Below, piece after piece: positions 12,001 to 19,622 of a stretch of 64,000 nucleotides of DNA. The notes below the pieces were generated by a model. That model worked only from the letters and a program-made list of their open reading frames with translations. It did not search any database and was not told the DNA's origin. A program made the translations under genes and the position numbers. Each line of letters opens with the position of its first letter. Position 1 is the stretch's first letter. The stretch lies in assembly GCF_014697075.1 (NCBI RefSeq), contig NZ_JACJRE010000013.1, positions 62,001 through 126,000 on the forward strand, written 5' to 3'. The stretch is from Tolypothrix sp. FACHB-123 (GTDB lineage: Bacteria > Cyanobacteriota > Cyanobacteriia > Cyanobacteriales > Nostocaceae).

Positions 12001-15000
12001 CTACACAAATTCCTACCAAAACTTCAGGTTTTACCCCTAGTTTTCGTAAGTGGTGCGCGAGTTGATTAGCTCGCTGATTAAGTTGATGATATGTGATTTT
12101 TTCTTGCTCAAATACGACTGCAAAAGTATCTTGTGTTTTGGCTACCTGCTCTTCAAATAACTCATGCAAGCATTTATTTTGCCAATTATTACTGTGAGTA
12201 TTATTCCAATTAATTAGTAACTCTTGCTGTTCGGCTCTCGTCAATATTGGCAAGTTGGCGATATTTTGCTCTGGATTTTGGACAATGCTTTCTAACAACG
12301 TTGTAAAATGCCCAATCATCCGATTAATAGTATCAGCATTAAACAAGTCTGTACTATACTCAATCCAACCAATCAGCCCTTCGGGAGTTTCTTCCATATC
12401 GAAACTCAAATCAAGCTGTACTGTTCCGACATCAACAGTCAACCGAGTTAAAGTGATATCTGCAACTTGCAACGCTGGTAGTGGTGTATTGTGCAGCGCA
12501 AACCAGACTTGGAATAGTGGATGTCTACTTAAGTCTCGTTCTGGTTGTATTGCTTCTACTAATTGGTCAAAAGGTAAATCTTGATGAGCGTATGCACCTA
12601 AGGTGACTTCCCGAATTCGTTTGAGTAACTGTGTAAAGGTCGGATTTCCACTGAGATTTGTTCGCAACGCCAATGTATTGACGAAGCAGCCAATTAATGG
12701 TTGTAAGTCTTTATGGTTGCGGTTGGCAACAGGTGAACCAACTAAAATATCCGACTGACCGCTATAGCGATAGAGTAACAGTTTAAACGCTGCTAAAAGC
12801 GTCATAAATAAGGTTGTTCCCTCTTGGCGTGAGAGGGTTTTCAAGGCTGCGGTTAAAGACTTGGATAAGGCAAATTCTCGCTTGTTACCGATAAAACTTT
12901 GGATTGGTGGGCGGGGATAATCTGTAGGTAAATCTAATACTGGCAAAGGTTTACTTAATTGTTGCTCCCAATATCTGAGTTGGGAGTTTAACACATCTCC
13001 TTGCAGCCAGTTGTGTTGCCAAACAGCAAAATCTGTATATTGGATAGGAAGTTCAGCTATTGCTGGGGGTTTTCCTGTAGAAAAGGCTTCATAAAATGCT
13101 GCCAATTCTTGGAGAAAGACTCCCATAGACCAACCATCGGCAGCAATATGATGAATTGTCAGCAGTATGATATGCTCTGTCGGATGCAGTCTGACGAGGG
13201 TACAGCGAAGTAACGATCCACTGGTTAAATCAAAAGCTTGTCGTGCTTCTAAATGTATTAATCTGTCTAAAGCTGCTGTTTGCTCGGTTGCTTCTAACCT
13301 CTCCAAATCAATTATCGGTATACTGACAGTCAAATTAGGAGCAATAACTTGCAGAGCTTTTCCTTTTCTATTGGTAAAACTAGTTCGTAATACTGCGTGA
13401 CGTTGGATAATTGCATTCAAACTTTGCTCTAATACAGCAAGGTTCACAGAGCCAGTTAATTTTGCTGCGATCGCCATATTATAAAATGGACTACCTGGTT
13501 CTAACTGGTCAAAAAACCACAACCTTTGTTGAGCAAAGGAAAGAGGATATTCTCTAATATCTGTGTCAACTCGTGATATGGTCGGTAAGGCGATCGCTGT
13601 TTCTTCTTTGAGTTGTTCACTTACCTGCATCGCCAATTGAGCAATACTAATACCATCGAGAAAATTAACTGCGGGTATTTGTACGCCAAAATTAGTTTCA
13701 ATGCAGTTTTGTAAATCAATTGCCATAATCGAATCTAATCCCAGAGTATTCAACGCTTGCTGGGAGTTGAATTGTGATGGCTTTACTTTTAAAATCTGCG
13801 CTAAAACCTGATGCAGATAAGCTTCTAAAAGTTGCTGATGATTTTCTGATTTTGCAGTTAGAAGCACCTCACGCCGCAAATCATCGTGATGATCTAACCC
13901 AGAATTAATACTTAATTTATCGGTTAAAATACTACTTTCAATTACAGCCAACTCACCCGCTAGAAACTGGACACGAGTTGCCCGTCGTTGAATCTTACCA
14001 CTAGAAGTTTTGGGTATACTACCTGGTTTAATTAAAACTACTGTATAAACTTGTACTTCATGCTCTTCAGTCACCGCTTGACGAATTGCATTCACTACTT
14101 CTGCTAAATTCGGTTTGGCGCGAAACTCTAATTCTTGGACGATGACTAACTTTTCTTCATTCTCTACTTCAACTGTGAAGGCGGCGCTAGCACCAGCACG
14201 TAAGGATGGATGACTGCGTTCGGAGGTTAATTCTATATCCTGTGGGTAAAGATTGCGCCCTCTAATGATAATTAAATCTTTAGCTCTACCTGTAATAAAT
14301 AACTCTCCATCCTGCAAAAAGCCTAAATCTCCCGTCCGTAGGAAAGGCCCTTCTCCTGTATCTGATAGATAAGCGCGGAATGTCTCTGCTGTCTCTTGCT
14401 CTCGATGCCAATAACCTTGCCCAACACTCAATCCTGATACCCAAATTTCCCCAATTTCATCAGATTGACAAGCCTTAAGTGTTTCAGGATTAGTAATGAC
14501 TACTTTTTGTTGTGGGATAACTCGACCACAACTGACAAAGTGAGATGCATTCTCATCTGCAACCGCTAATTCTACAATTCGATTGCATTCTAATGCAGAT
14601 TTCTCAATCGTTTTTACTAATGGTGCGGTAGCCTTATCTACACCTGATACCATGAGGGTTGTTTCTGCCATGCCGTAACATGGATAGAACGCCTCTTTAC
14701 GGAAGCCACATTCTGCAAACGCCTCTGCAAACCTTTCTAAGGTATCGTAACGAATCGGTTCCGCACCATTAAATGCCACACTCCAACTACTTAAGTCAAG
14801 AGTGGCTTTTTGTTCAGGAGTGATTTTCTGCACGCATAAATCATAAGCAAAATTGGGGCCGCCACTGGTTGTCCCTTGATATTGCGAAATTGCCTGCAAC
14901 CAACGATATGGACGTTGGAGGAAGGCAGCAGGAGGCATGATAATGCAAGGGAAACCCCCATACAAAGGTTGCAATATACCACCGATGAGACCCATATCAT

Positions 15001-15670
15001 GATACATGGGCAGCCAGGTAACAAATTTACTATCTGCGGAATGCTCCATGAATTGGCAAGTTGTCTGAGCATTGTGCAGGAGGTTTCCGTGACTAATCAT
15101 CACACCCTTGGGTGTACCTGTCGAACCGGAGGTATATTGCAGAAAAGATAGGGTATCTCGATCAATATGAGGTTTTTGCCAGTTATCTTCTAAACCCTCC
15201 ATCAGATTATCAGTAGTTAGCCATTGCAATGATTTGCTGTCAGTCTTTGCTGTCATCAGAGACTGCACTATTGAGAAAATTTCTGTAGTTGTTAAAGCGA
15301 TCGCGGCTTGTGCATCTGTGGCGATCGCTTTTATTCTTGGTGTATTGCGTTGATTTCTCGGAGGATATGCAGTCACCGCCACAACTCCTGCATATAAGCA
15401 ACCAAAAAAGGCAATTAAAAAATCTAATCCAGCCGGATAAAGCAGTAAAGCTCGTTCGCCTGTTAAGCCCAATGTTTGTAATCGCGCCGCCACTCGACGC
15501 GCTAACCGATCTAATTCTTGATAGGTTAGGGTTGCTTGTTCTGTTTCCCCGTCTAACAAAAATGTAAAAGCATCTCGATTTGGTTGTGTAGCACTTCTTA
15601 AACGCAAGAGTTCCACAACATTAGAACAGCTAGGTTGGTCTTGAACAGAGGAACGATTGTATTTACTCAT
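9038..15670 (-). CDS. Hybrid loading/NRPS protein: FAAL-ACP-C-A-NMT-PCP
   Basis: Protein of 2210 aa. An N-terminal fatty acyl-AMP ligase (TSGSTGTPKG near 185) activates a fatty acid. An ACP (LGLDSIM, about 645) accepts it. The condensation domain has HHIAADG (about 842). The adenylation domain has YTSGSTGQSKG (about 1319). A SAM methyltransferase (LEIGCGTG, about 1700) is inserted between A-domain core motifs, the usual place of N-methyltransferases. A PCP follows (LGGNSL, about 2134). Predicted product: N-acylated, N-methylated aminoacyl thioester passed to the next PKS. Hand alignment to GrsA gives the specificity residues D-V-Y-Y-L-G-G-I-C-K, which I cannot assign to an amino acid. The basic helical C-terminal tail (RAQKQKQALNRQK) resembles that of the next protein. 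First gene of the synthase operon; no strong ribosome site before the ATG. Confidence 0.93.
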   Translation of the reverse strand: MSKYNRSSVQDQPSCSNVVELLRLRSATQPNRDAFTFLLDGETEQATLTYQELDRLARRVAARLQTLGLTGERALLLYPAGLDFLIAFFGCLYAGVVAVTAYPPRNQRNTPRIKAIATDAQAAIALTTTEIFSIVQSLMTAKTDSKSLQWLTTDNLMEGLEDNWQKPHIDRDTLSFLQYTSGSTGTPKGVMISHGNLLHNAQTTCQFMEHSADSKFVTWLPMYHDMGLIGGILQPLYGGFPCIIMPPAAFLQRPYRWLQAISQYQGTTSGGPNFAYDLCVQKITPEQKATLDLSSWSVAFNGAEPIRYDTLERFAEAFAECGFRKEAFYPCYGMAETTLMVSGVDKATAPLVKTIEKSALECNRIVELAVADENASHFVSCGRVIPQQKVVITNPETLKACQSDEIGEIWVSGLSVGQGYWHREQETAETFRAYLSDTGEGPFLRTGDLGFLQDGELFITGRAKDLIIIRGRNLYPQDIELTSERSHPSLRAGASAAFTVEVENEEKLVIVQELEFRAKPNLAEVVNAIRQAVTEEHEVQVYTVVLIKPGSIPKTSSGKIQRRATRVQFLAGELAVIESSILTDKLSINSGLDHHDDLRREVLLTAKSENHQQLLEAYLHQVLAQILKVKPSQFNSQQALNTLGLDSIMAIDLQNCIETNFGVQIPAVNFLDGISIAQLAMQVSEQLKEETAIALPTISRVDTDIREYPLSFAQQRLWFFDQLEPGSPFYNMAIAAKLTGSVNLAVLEQSLNAIIQRHAVLRTSFTNRKGKALQVIAPNLTVSIPIIDLERLEATEQTAALDRLIHLEARQAFDLTSGSLLRCTLVRLHPTEHIILLTIHHIAADGWSMGVFLQELAAFYEAFSTGKPPAIAELPIQYTDFAVWQHNWLQGDVLNSQLRYWEQQLSKPLPVLDLPTDYPRPPIQSFIGNKREFALSKSLTAALKTLSRQEGTTLFMTLLAAFKLLLYRYSGQSDILVGSPVANRNHKDLQPLIGCFVNTLALRTNLSGNPTFTQLLKRIREVTLGAYAHQDLPFDQLVEAIQPERDLSRHPLFQVWFALHNTPLPALQVADITLTRLTVDVGTVQLDLSFDMEETPEGLIGWIEYSTDLFNADTINRMIGHFTTLLESIVQNPEQNIANLPILTRAEQQELLINWNNTHSNNWQNKCLHELFEEQVAKTQDTFAVVFEQEKITYHQLNQRANQLAHHLRKLGVKPEVLVGICVERSLEMIVGILAILKAGGAYLPLDPTYPQERLEFMLHDTQVAVLLTQEKLYQELGLHSKATVVYLDTWQVNTQENQLNLVNQALPSNLAYVLYTSGSTGQSKGVCCHHSGVVNLLADFTNRQQIQAGDACSLWTSLNFDVSVYEIFSALLAGGTLHIVPEVIRSDGSNFANWLEVNQIKSAYVPPFHLQALSDWLSGKSEKLALQRLLVGVEPILENLLISIQKQIPGLQILNGYGPTEATICTTLYDVNPENATDRKTPIGRPVQNTKIYLLDENLQPVPVGIPGEIYIAGIGLARGYLNRPDLTAERFIPNPFSHQAREYLYKTGDRAKYLPDGNLEILGRLDSQIKFRGFRVELGEIESVLRQNPLVQDAVVLLREDIPSEQRLVAYLVTNKNNPHLDTEISTTAEVEYLSQIQTVYDQFYSWEFSPSDPSINLRVWKSSYTEQPLPESEILESVDCTVKRILALKPQQVLEIGCGTGLILSRVAPHCKHYLGMDISEVALQYLEQQLDKNQPELLSKVKLIQGMAHELTNIAPQEIDTVILNEIIQNFPSIDYLVDVLEKVVNLVKSGGQIFIGGVRSLPLLEAFHTSVQVHRAPESLTVDKFKQRVQEYLAADNELVIDPALFTAIKQHIPQISHVQIQLKGGRYNNELTKFKYDVILYVDTPVETIQNIPSLDWQQEQLSIAAIRQLLLDKEPEYFRIERVSNPRLFKEIQILRCMVAAEPSQTIANLQKTLLDSSNQGLEPEDLWQLSQEIPYTVEIIWSGSGENGCYDVIFKQQPQTIADYKITAFLGLQVIENIRPWQEYGNLRSQPTDPQKLVPQLRGFLKEKLPAYMLPSSYVVLDKLPLLPNGKIDKRSLPQPENSRIDLGIAYVPPQTQVEEKIAAIWREILQVDKIGIHDNFFDLGGNSLLIVQLHNELRETFGRELSVVELFQYPTISKLSEHFHQQSTGEAAFNLIQNRAQKQKQALNRQKNLMQRKDKNN

Positions 15671-16369
15671 GTTTATTTTCGACAGCTAAATGCATCTAAT
15701 AAACTGCTGGTTTTCCTTTTCGCGCTCACCAGGAAAAAATTGGCGGGATATCTTTTCTACACAACTTGCAGCTGGTAATCAAAATATGCTTGCACGCACT
15801 TATTCTGAATTTGATGTATGACACCTGAGAATATTTTCATCTTTACCTTCTGTGACTACTGCCGATGGTCAATTCAGATTAACCAATCTCCAAACTTCAA
15901 GCCTAGTAGTCAACCAAACCAAGGTTTGTAAGTCGAGTTAGAAAAGATTTTTGCTAACTTAACTCTAGTTCTCAACCATTGATTATTAGTTTAGCCAACC
16001 ACCGATGCTGCTAAAGTAGGACTTACGCAATAAATCTCCAAAACTCTTATTCCTCCGTGTCCTCTGTGTCCTCTGCGGTTTGATTTTCCGTTACCTTTGC
16101 GTAAGTCCTGTAAAGTTAATGCGCTGAAGCTTATCTATGCTAATTATTCTCATTATTATTGAGAGTTATTTTTAATAAGCTTGAATTACTTTACCCATAA
16201 TGAATACACTGAAGCAATAGAGGGAGTATTAATAGAATTTATGAATCAAATGTAAGATGATAGCCTATACATATAGTTAATGGGAATTAATGTATTATTT
16301 TTTACTGTAAGTATAATTTCAGATTATCAATGCTGTATAAGCATCTGGGAACAAGCGATCGCTAAATTT
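15671..16369. other. Upstream region of the synthase operon
   Basis: About 700 bp between the MFS gene and the first synthase gene, both minus strand. It should hold the synthase promoter, but I could not pick convincing -35/-10 boxes. It contains one MITE-like element (16018-16109, listed separately). No ORF of note. Confidence 0.5.
16018..16109. repeat. MITE-like element with AGGACTTACGCAA ends
   Basis: The ends AGGACTTACGCAA and TTGCGTAAGTCCT are perfect inverted repeats of 13 bp about 90 bp apart. The interior holds CCTCCGTGTCCTCTG-type sequence. A related right end (TTGCGTAAGTCCTG) recurs near 57070-57083, so this is a dispersed element. Confidence 0.7.
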
Positions 16370-17710
16370 CTATTTTTCACCCGTAATCTGTGCATATTCA
16401 GCATCATGGTCGGGCAAAATCCTCTCTACATCCCGTAGCTGAGGAATATAAAACCCAGCGCATCCAACCAGTAACATACACACTGCACAAATGACATATA
16501 ACAGTGCAATTCCCGCACCTGCACTAGTACCAAATATTGTTACCAAAATTTCAGTACGACGATTACCTGCGGCTAATGCAGGGGTAAAGATTTTATCGGC
16601 TAAAGGGCCAGCGATTAAATAAGCTACTGCTGACCCAGATTGCATAACTAATGAATAAGCAGCAAATACCCTTCCTTGGACAGGGGGAGGAACTTTGGCT
16701 AACCAAATGGCGTTATCAGAACTACCGTTAAAAGGGAAATTGAAAGAAGAACAAAACTGTGCGGGTATCCAAATCCAAGGCGTTTGAGCTAAACCAAAAA
16801 CAATTTTGCTTAATCCTGCACCAATCATTCCTAATAAAACACCGTTGATTTTCTTTTTAAAACCACCCCAGGTACTAATAATGATGGCTCCACTGACACC
16901 GCCAAAACCAGCCGCAGCCGCTAAACTGCCCAAAATCACAGTATCATTGTCGGTTCGAGATAAAATCATCGGTGTATAAAGAGAATCGCCAACATCATGG
17001 GCAAACCAAAACAAAACGGTGATAATTAAAAGAGCGAGTAAGCTTTTGCGTTCCAGCATGTAGCGAAAACCAAAACCAAAACCTTGCCAAATATGGGTGG
17101 AATTTTCATGTTCATCGCTTGGGGATGGTTTAGGGATGTGAGTAAAGAATAAACTACTAATAGCGATCGCAAAAGTAGAAATATCAATCAGCCAAATTCC
17201 CAACAAACCAATAATTGGATAAAGATATCCCGCTAAAGCAGGAGCAACAATATTACTTCCATAACTTGACAAAAATTCCAGACTGCTAGCACGGGTATAA
17301 TGTTGCTTGGGGACTAATAACGATATTGTTGCGGCATAGGCTAAAGACTGAAACTGATTAAATGTCCCGACTACAGCACTAACTATATACAAATGCCAGA
17401 TTTCCAGGTGATTTGTCAGATACAGCAGTATCATTGTGATTGTCATCAGAACTGCTACTGTGTCACCAATCATCATCAATAATTTCCGATTAAATCGGTC
17501 TATAATTACACCACTGATAGCAGCGATCGCAATTCCTGGTAGTAAGCTAAAAAAGCCTACTAGGGTGAGGGTTGTAGCTTTACCTGTAATTTCCCATGCC
17601 CAAATTGCGATCGCAAAGCGGCTCATACTACTACCAATGGTAGAAACCAATTGACCTACCCAGATCGTCAAAAAATTACGCATACTGCTGGGATTTGCTG
17701 ATTGTGTCAT
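16370..17710 (-). CDS. MFS exporter (EntS/DHA3-like), probable product export
   Basis: Integral membrane protein of 446 aa with about 12 predicted membrane segments, of the drug/siderophore exporter branch of the major facilitator superfamily. The loop DRFNRK after the second segment corresponds to the conserved MFS loop motif. The start is secure: AGGAGGT (17714-17720 on the complement) precedes the ATG. It sits between the siderophore uptake genes and the synthase genes on the same strand, so export of the assembly-line product is the natural reading. This role is inferred from context; substrate cannot be read from sequence. Confidence 0.85.
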   Translation of the reverse strand: MTQSANPSSMRNFLTIWVGQLVSTIGSSMSRFAIAIWAWEITGKATTLTLVGFFSLLPGIAIAAISGVIIDRFNRKLLMMIGDTVAVLMTITMILLYLTNHLEIWHLYIVSAVVGTFNQFQSLAYAATISLLVPKQHYTRASSLEFLSSYGSNIVAPALAGYLYPIIGLLGIWLIDISTFAIAISSLFFTHIPKPSPSDEHENSTHIWQGFGFGFRYMLERKSLLALLIITVLFWFAHDVGDSLYTPMILSRTDNDTVILGSLAAAAGFGGVSGAIIISTWGGFKKKINGVLLGMIGAGLSKIVFGLAQTPWIWIPAQFCSSFNFPFNGSSDNAIWLAKVPPPVQGRVFAAYSLVMQSGSAVAYLIAGPLADKIFTPALAAGNRRTEILVTIFGTSAGAGIALLYVICAVCMLLVGCAGFYIPQLRDVERILPDHDAEYAQITGEK

Positions 17711-18099
17711 TTAACCTCCTATTACTGGAACCTATGTCCGCAAAAAATCAGGTAGGGTCAAATGGCAGTTCGCCCCTACTGTTTTGATAAGCTATTATGT
17801 TTTCTATTTCGTTTCCAGCTTCCGACTGGAAAGGCGTATTGCGAGGCTTCGCCTCGGAAATTGATAAATTGAGGCAGAGCCTCATAAATCTACGCTCCCA
17901 TGCAGAGCATGGGAGCTAGCCGCGATTAGTTCATTCAAAATTTCAAAATGTGACAAGCACCCGAATTTATTCGGGTAATATATCCAAAATTGTCTCGGTC
18001 AACAGTCTGTAGGGGCGGGTTAACCGAGATTTCTGTTAAAAATCGAAGATATTTGTGAACCCGCCCGTACAACAGTCAACAGTCAATATTCAACAGTTT
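17711..18099. other. Intergenic region with palindromic repeats
   Basis: No gene seen. It contains GGCTTCGCC and GCTCCCATGCAGAGC hairpin units (about 17840-17920), a CCCGAATTTATTCGGG palindrome near 17962, one MITE-like element (18008-18071) and AACAGTCAACAGTCAA heptamer repeats near 18070. Any of the hairpins could end transcription from the DUF1636 gene. Confidence 0.6.
18008..18071. repeat. 64-bp MITE-like palindrome, TGTAGGGGCGGGTT ends
   Basis: The ends TGTAGGGGCGGGTT and AACCCGCCCGTACA form a nearly perfect 14-bp terminal inverted repeat. No coding capacity. Confidence 0.7.
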
Positions 18100-18480
18100 T
18101 TATTGATTAATTACAGCAGGAATACAGGCAGAAAATGCAGAGTCTAACTCTTTGGGAAGTTCGTCCCAGTTAACCGCACCCAGAGGATCGCTAATATACA
18201 TTTTTGTGAATTCTAGTAATGCGGAGGCATTTTCCTCATCAGCAGGTAAATCAACCAACATATATGTTGGTTTATCCGGGTGAGCAACAGCAACAACACA
18301 ACCACGACAATTCCACAAACATTCTACAGGCTGAATTTTTAATTCTTCTGGGGCGAATTTCTTACTATATAAAGCAGTAATTTTGTCAAGTAAAATATTG
18401 CCATCATTAGGCTGATTTTCTGCTAATTCTGTTGATGAATGGTTACAAGATTCGCAAACGAATAGCGTATATTTATTCAT
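18100..18480 (-). CDS. DUF1636 family protein (ferredoxin-like, metal binding)
   Basis: Small soluble protein of 126 aa with cysteines arranged CESC near the N-terminus and CLWNCRGC mid-protein, the pattern of the DUF1636 family, thought to bind a metal or 2Fe-2S centre. It begins 4 bp after the stop of the siderophore-binding protein gene, so it is translated from the same operon. The context (TonB receptor, Fe-siderophore binding protein) suggests a role in iron handling, possibly release or reduction of iron; this is inference. Confidence 0.8.
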   Translation of the reverse strand: MNKYTLFVCESCNHSSTELAENQPNDGNILLDKITALYSKKFAPEELKIQPVECLWNCRGCVVAVAHPDKPTYMLVDLPADEENASALLEFTKMYISDPLGAVNWDELPKELDSAFSACIPAVINQ

Positions 18481-18484
18481 TGGT

Positions 18485-19579
18485 TTAGGTATGTGAAAGT
18501 AATAGAGAAGGCAATTGTTTTAATATCAAAGAATGAGCCATAGGTGCGCCAATTACGTCACTCCAGAGGGTGTAATCTACAAAGTAAACTTTTCCTTCTT
18601 TCCATGCTCTTGAGTTGTGTAATATAGGACTTTCAGCCCATTTTTGCCTAAGTTCTTTAAAGGGAACGGTATAAGTAGATTCACCATTCCAATTGTCTAG
18701 CCAAGTATTAATAAGGATAATATCTGCATCTATTTGACCAAGGGTTTCTAGATTAATTTGCGGTCTTAACCCTAGTTTTTGGACTAAATCGAGAAGAAAT
18801 ACAGGCTGAAAACCTATTTTTTTCAGAAGTTCATTTGTATTTCCTTGGGATATCACCTCTATGTAATTCATCGAGAGACTACAAGCAATATTTAGCACTC
18901 GCGGATGAGTGCTGGCGAGTTGGGCTAATTCAGTCCGAACTTGAGCTATTTGTTGCTGTTGCGAGGTAATGATTGGGGAAATGTTTTTTTGAGTATCTAG
19001 TGCTTTGGCGACAATTTTAATATTGTCCTGCCATTTCTGCTCGCTATCGATGAAAACAGTGGGTGCGATCGCCGATAATAACTGATTTTCCTGATAATTT
19101 AAGCCGAGAATCAAATCTGGCTTGAGTAGAGTCAGAGTTTCTAAAGAGGGGCTAGAGCGATCGCCTAAATTAATCGGTTGACTGGTGACAAATTTACCCA
19201 GGTAGGGAATTTGTTTGCTAGGGTTGTCAAATTGACGCGATCGCACTAAATAAGCATCGGCGTAAGCTGCAGGTTGGACATCCAGGGCTAACATCAGACT
19301 CAGCATCTTTGGATCGAGAACCGCGATTTTTTCAGGCTTCCCGCAAATCTTGGTTTTTCCGGCTGCATGTTCCACAATGCGACAATCAGCAGATAGCGAT
19401 CGCCCTCTTTCTATACTTCTACTGGGATTTTGGGGACTCCCACTATGACAAGCTGTAATTAAGATAGCTGTTACCAGAACCCAGCTAATGTATTTATATA
19501 AGAAAGCGATGGCTACGCCCGCCGTTCGCGTAGCGTCTCGTAGAGAAGGCATCGCTTTGCAGCAAGTTTCCAAAAACAT
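18485..19579 (-). CDS. Iron-siderophore ABC transporter substrate-binding lipoprotein
   Basis: FhuD/FecB-type periplasmic binding protein. After a hydrophobic stretch the lipobox LITAC predicts lipid anchoring. The mature part shows the family's features (EKIAVLDPKMLSLMLAL near the start, then LKPDLILG). A longer reading to 19714 would overlap the receptor gene's 3' end. I prefer ATG 19579, preceded by AGAAGGAAT on the complement. The N-terminal codons between 19500 and 19552 are encoded by a dispersed GGCTACGCCCGCCGTTCGCG-type repeat, so the signal peptide's n-region has been rewritten by repeat insertion. It is the second gene of the uptake operon. No permease or ATPase gene lies in the window; they must be elsewhere. 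Confidence 0.87.
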   Translation of the reverse strand: MFLETCCKAMPSLRDATRTAGVAIAFLYKYISWVLVTAILITACHSGSPQNPSRSIERGRSLSADCRIVEHAAGKTKICGKPEKIAVLDPKMLSLMLALDVQPAAYADAYLVRSRQFDNPSKQIPYLGKFVTSQPINLGDRSSPSLETLTLLKPDLILGLNYQENQLLSAIAPTVFIDSEQKWQDNIKIVAKALDTQKNISPIITSQQQQIAQVRTELAQLASTHPRVLNIACSLSMNYIEVISQGNTNELLKKIGFQPVFLLDLVQKLGLRPQINLETLGQIDADIILINTWLDNWNGESTYTVPFKELRQKWAESPILHNSRAWKEGKVYFVDYTLWSDVIGAPMAHSLILKQLPSLLLSHT

Positions 19580-19622
19580 GATTCCTTCTGCCTCTTGCCC
19601 CCTGCCTCCTGCCTTTCTTCCG

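Noticed and set aside
12255-12584. Plus-strand ORF of 109 codons inside the NRPS gene, and similar ones in the PKS genes
   Set aside because: Shadow frames antisense to long, motif-rich genes; no ribosome site or recognisable product.
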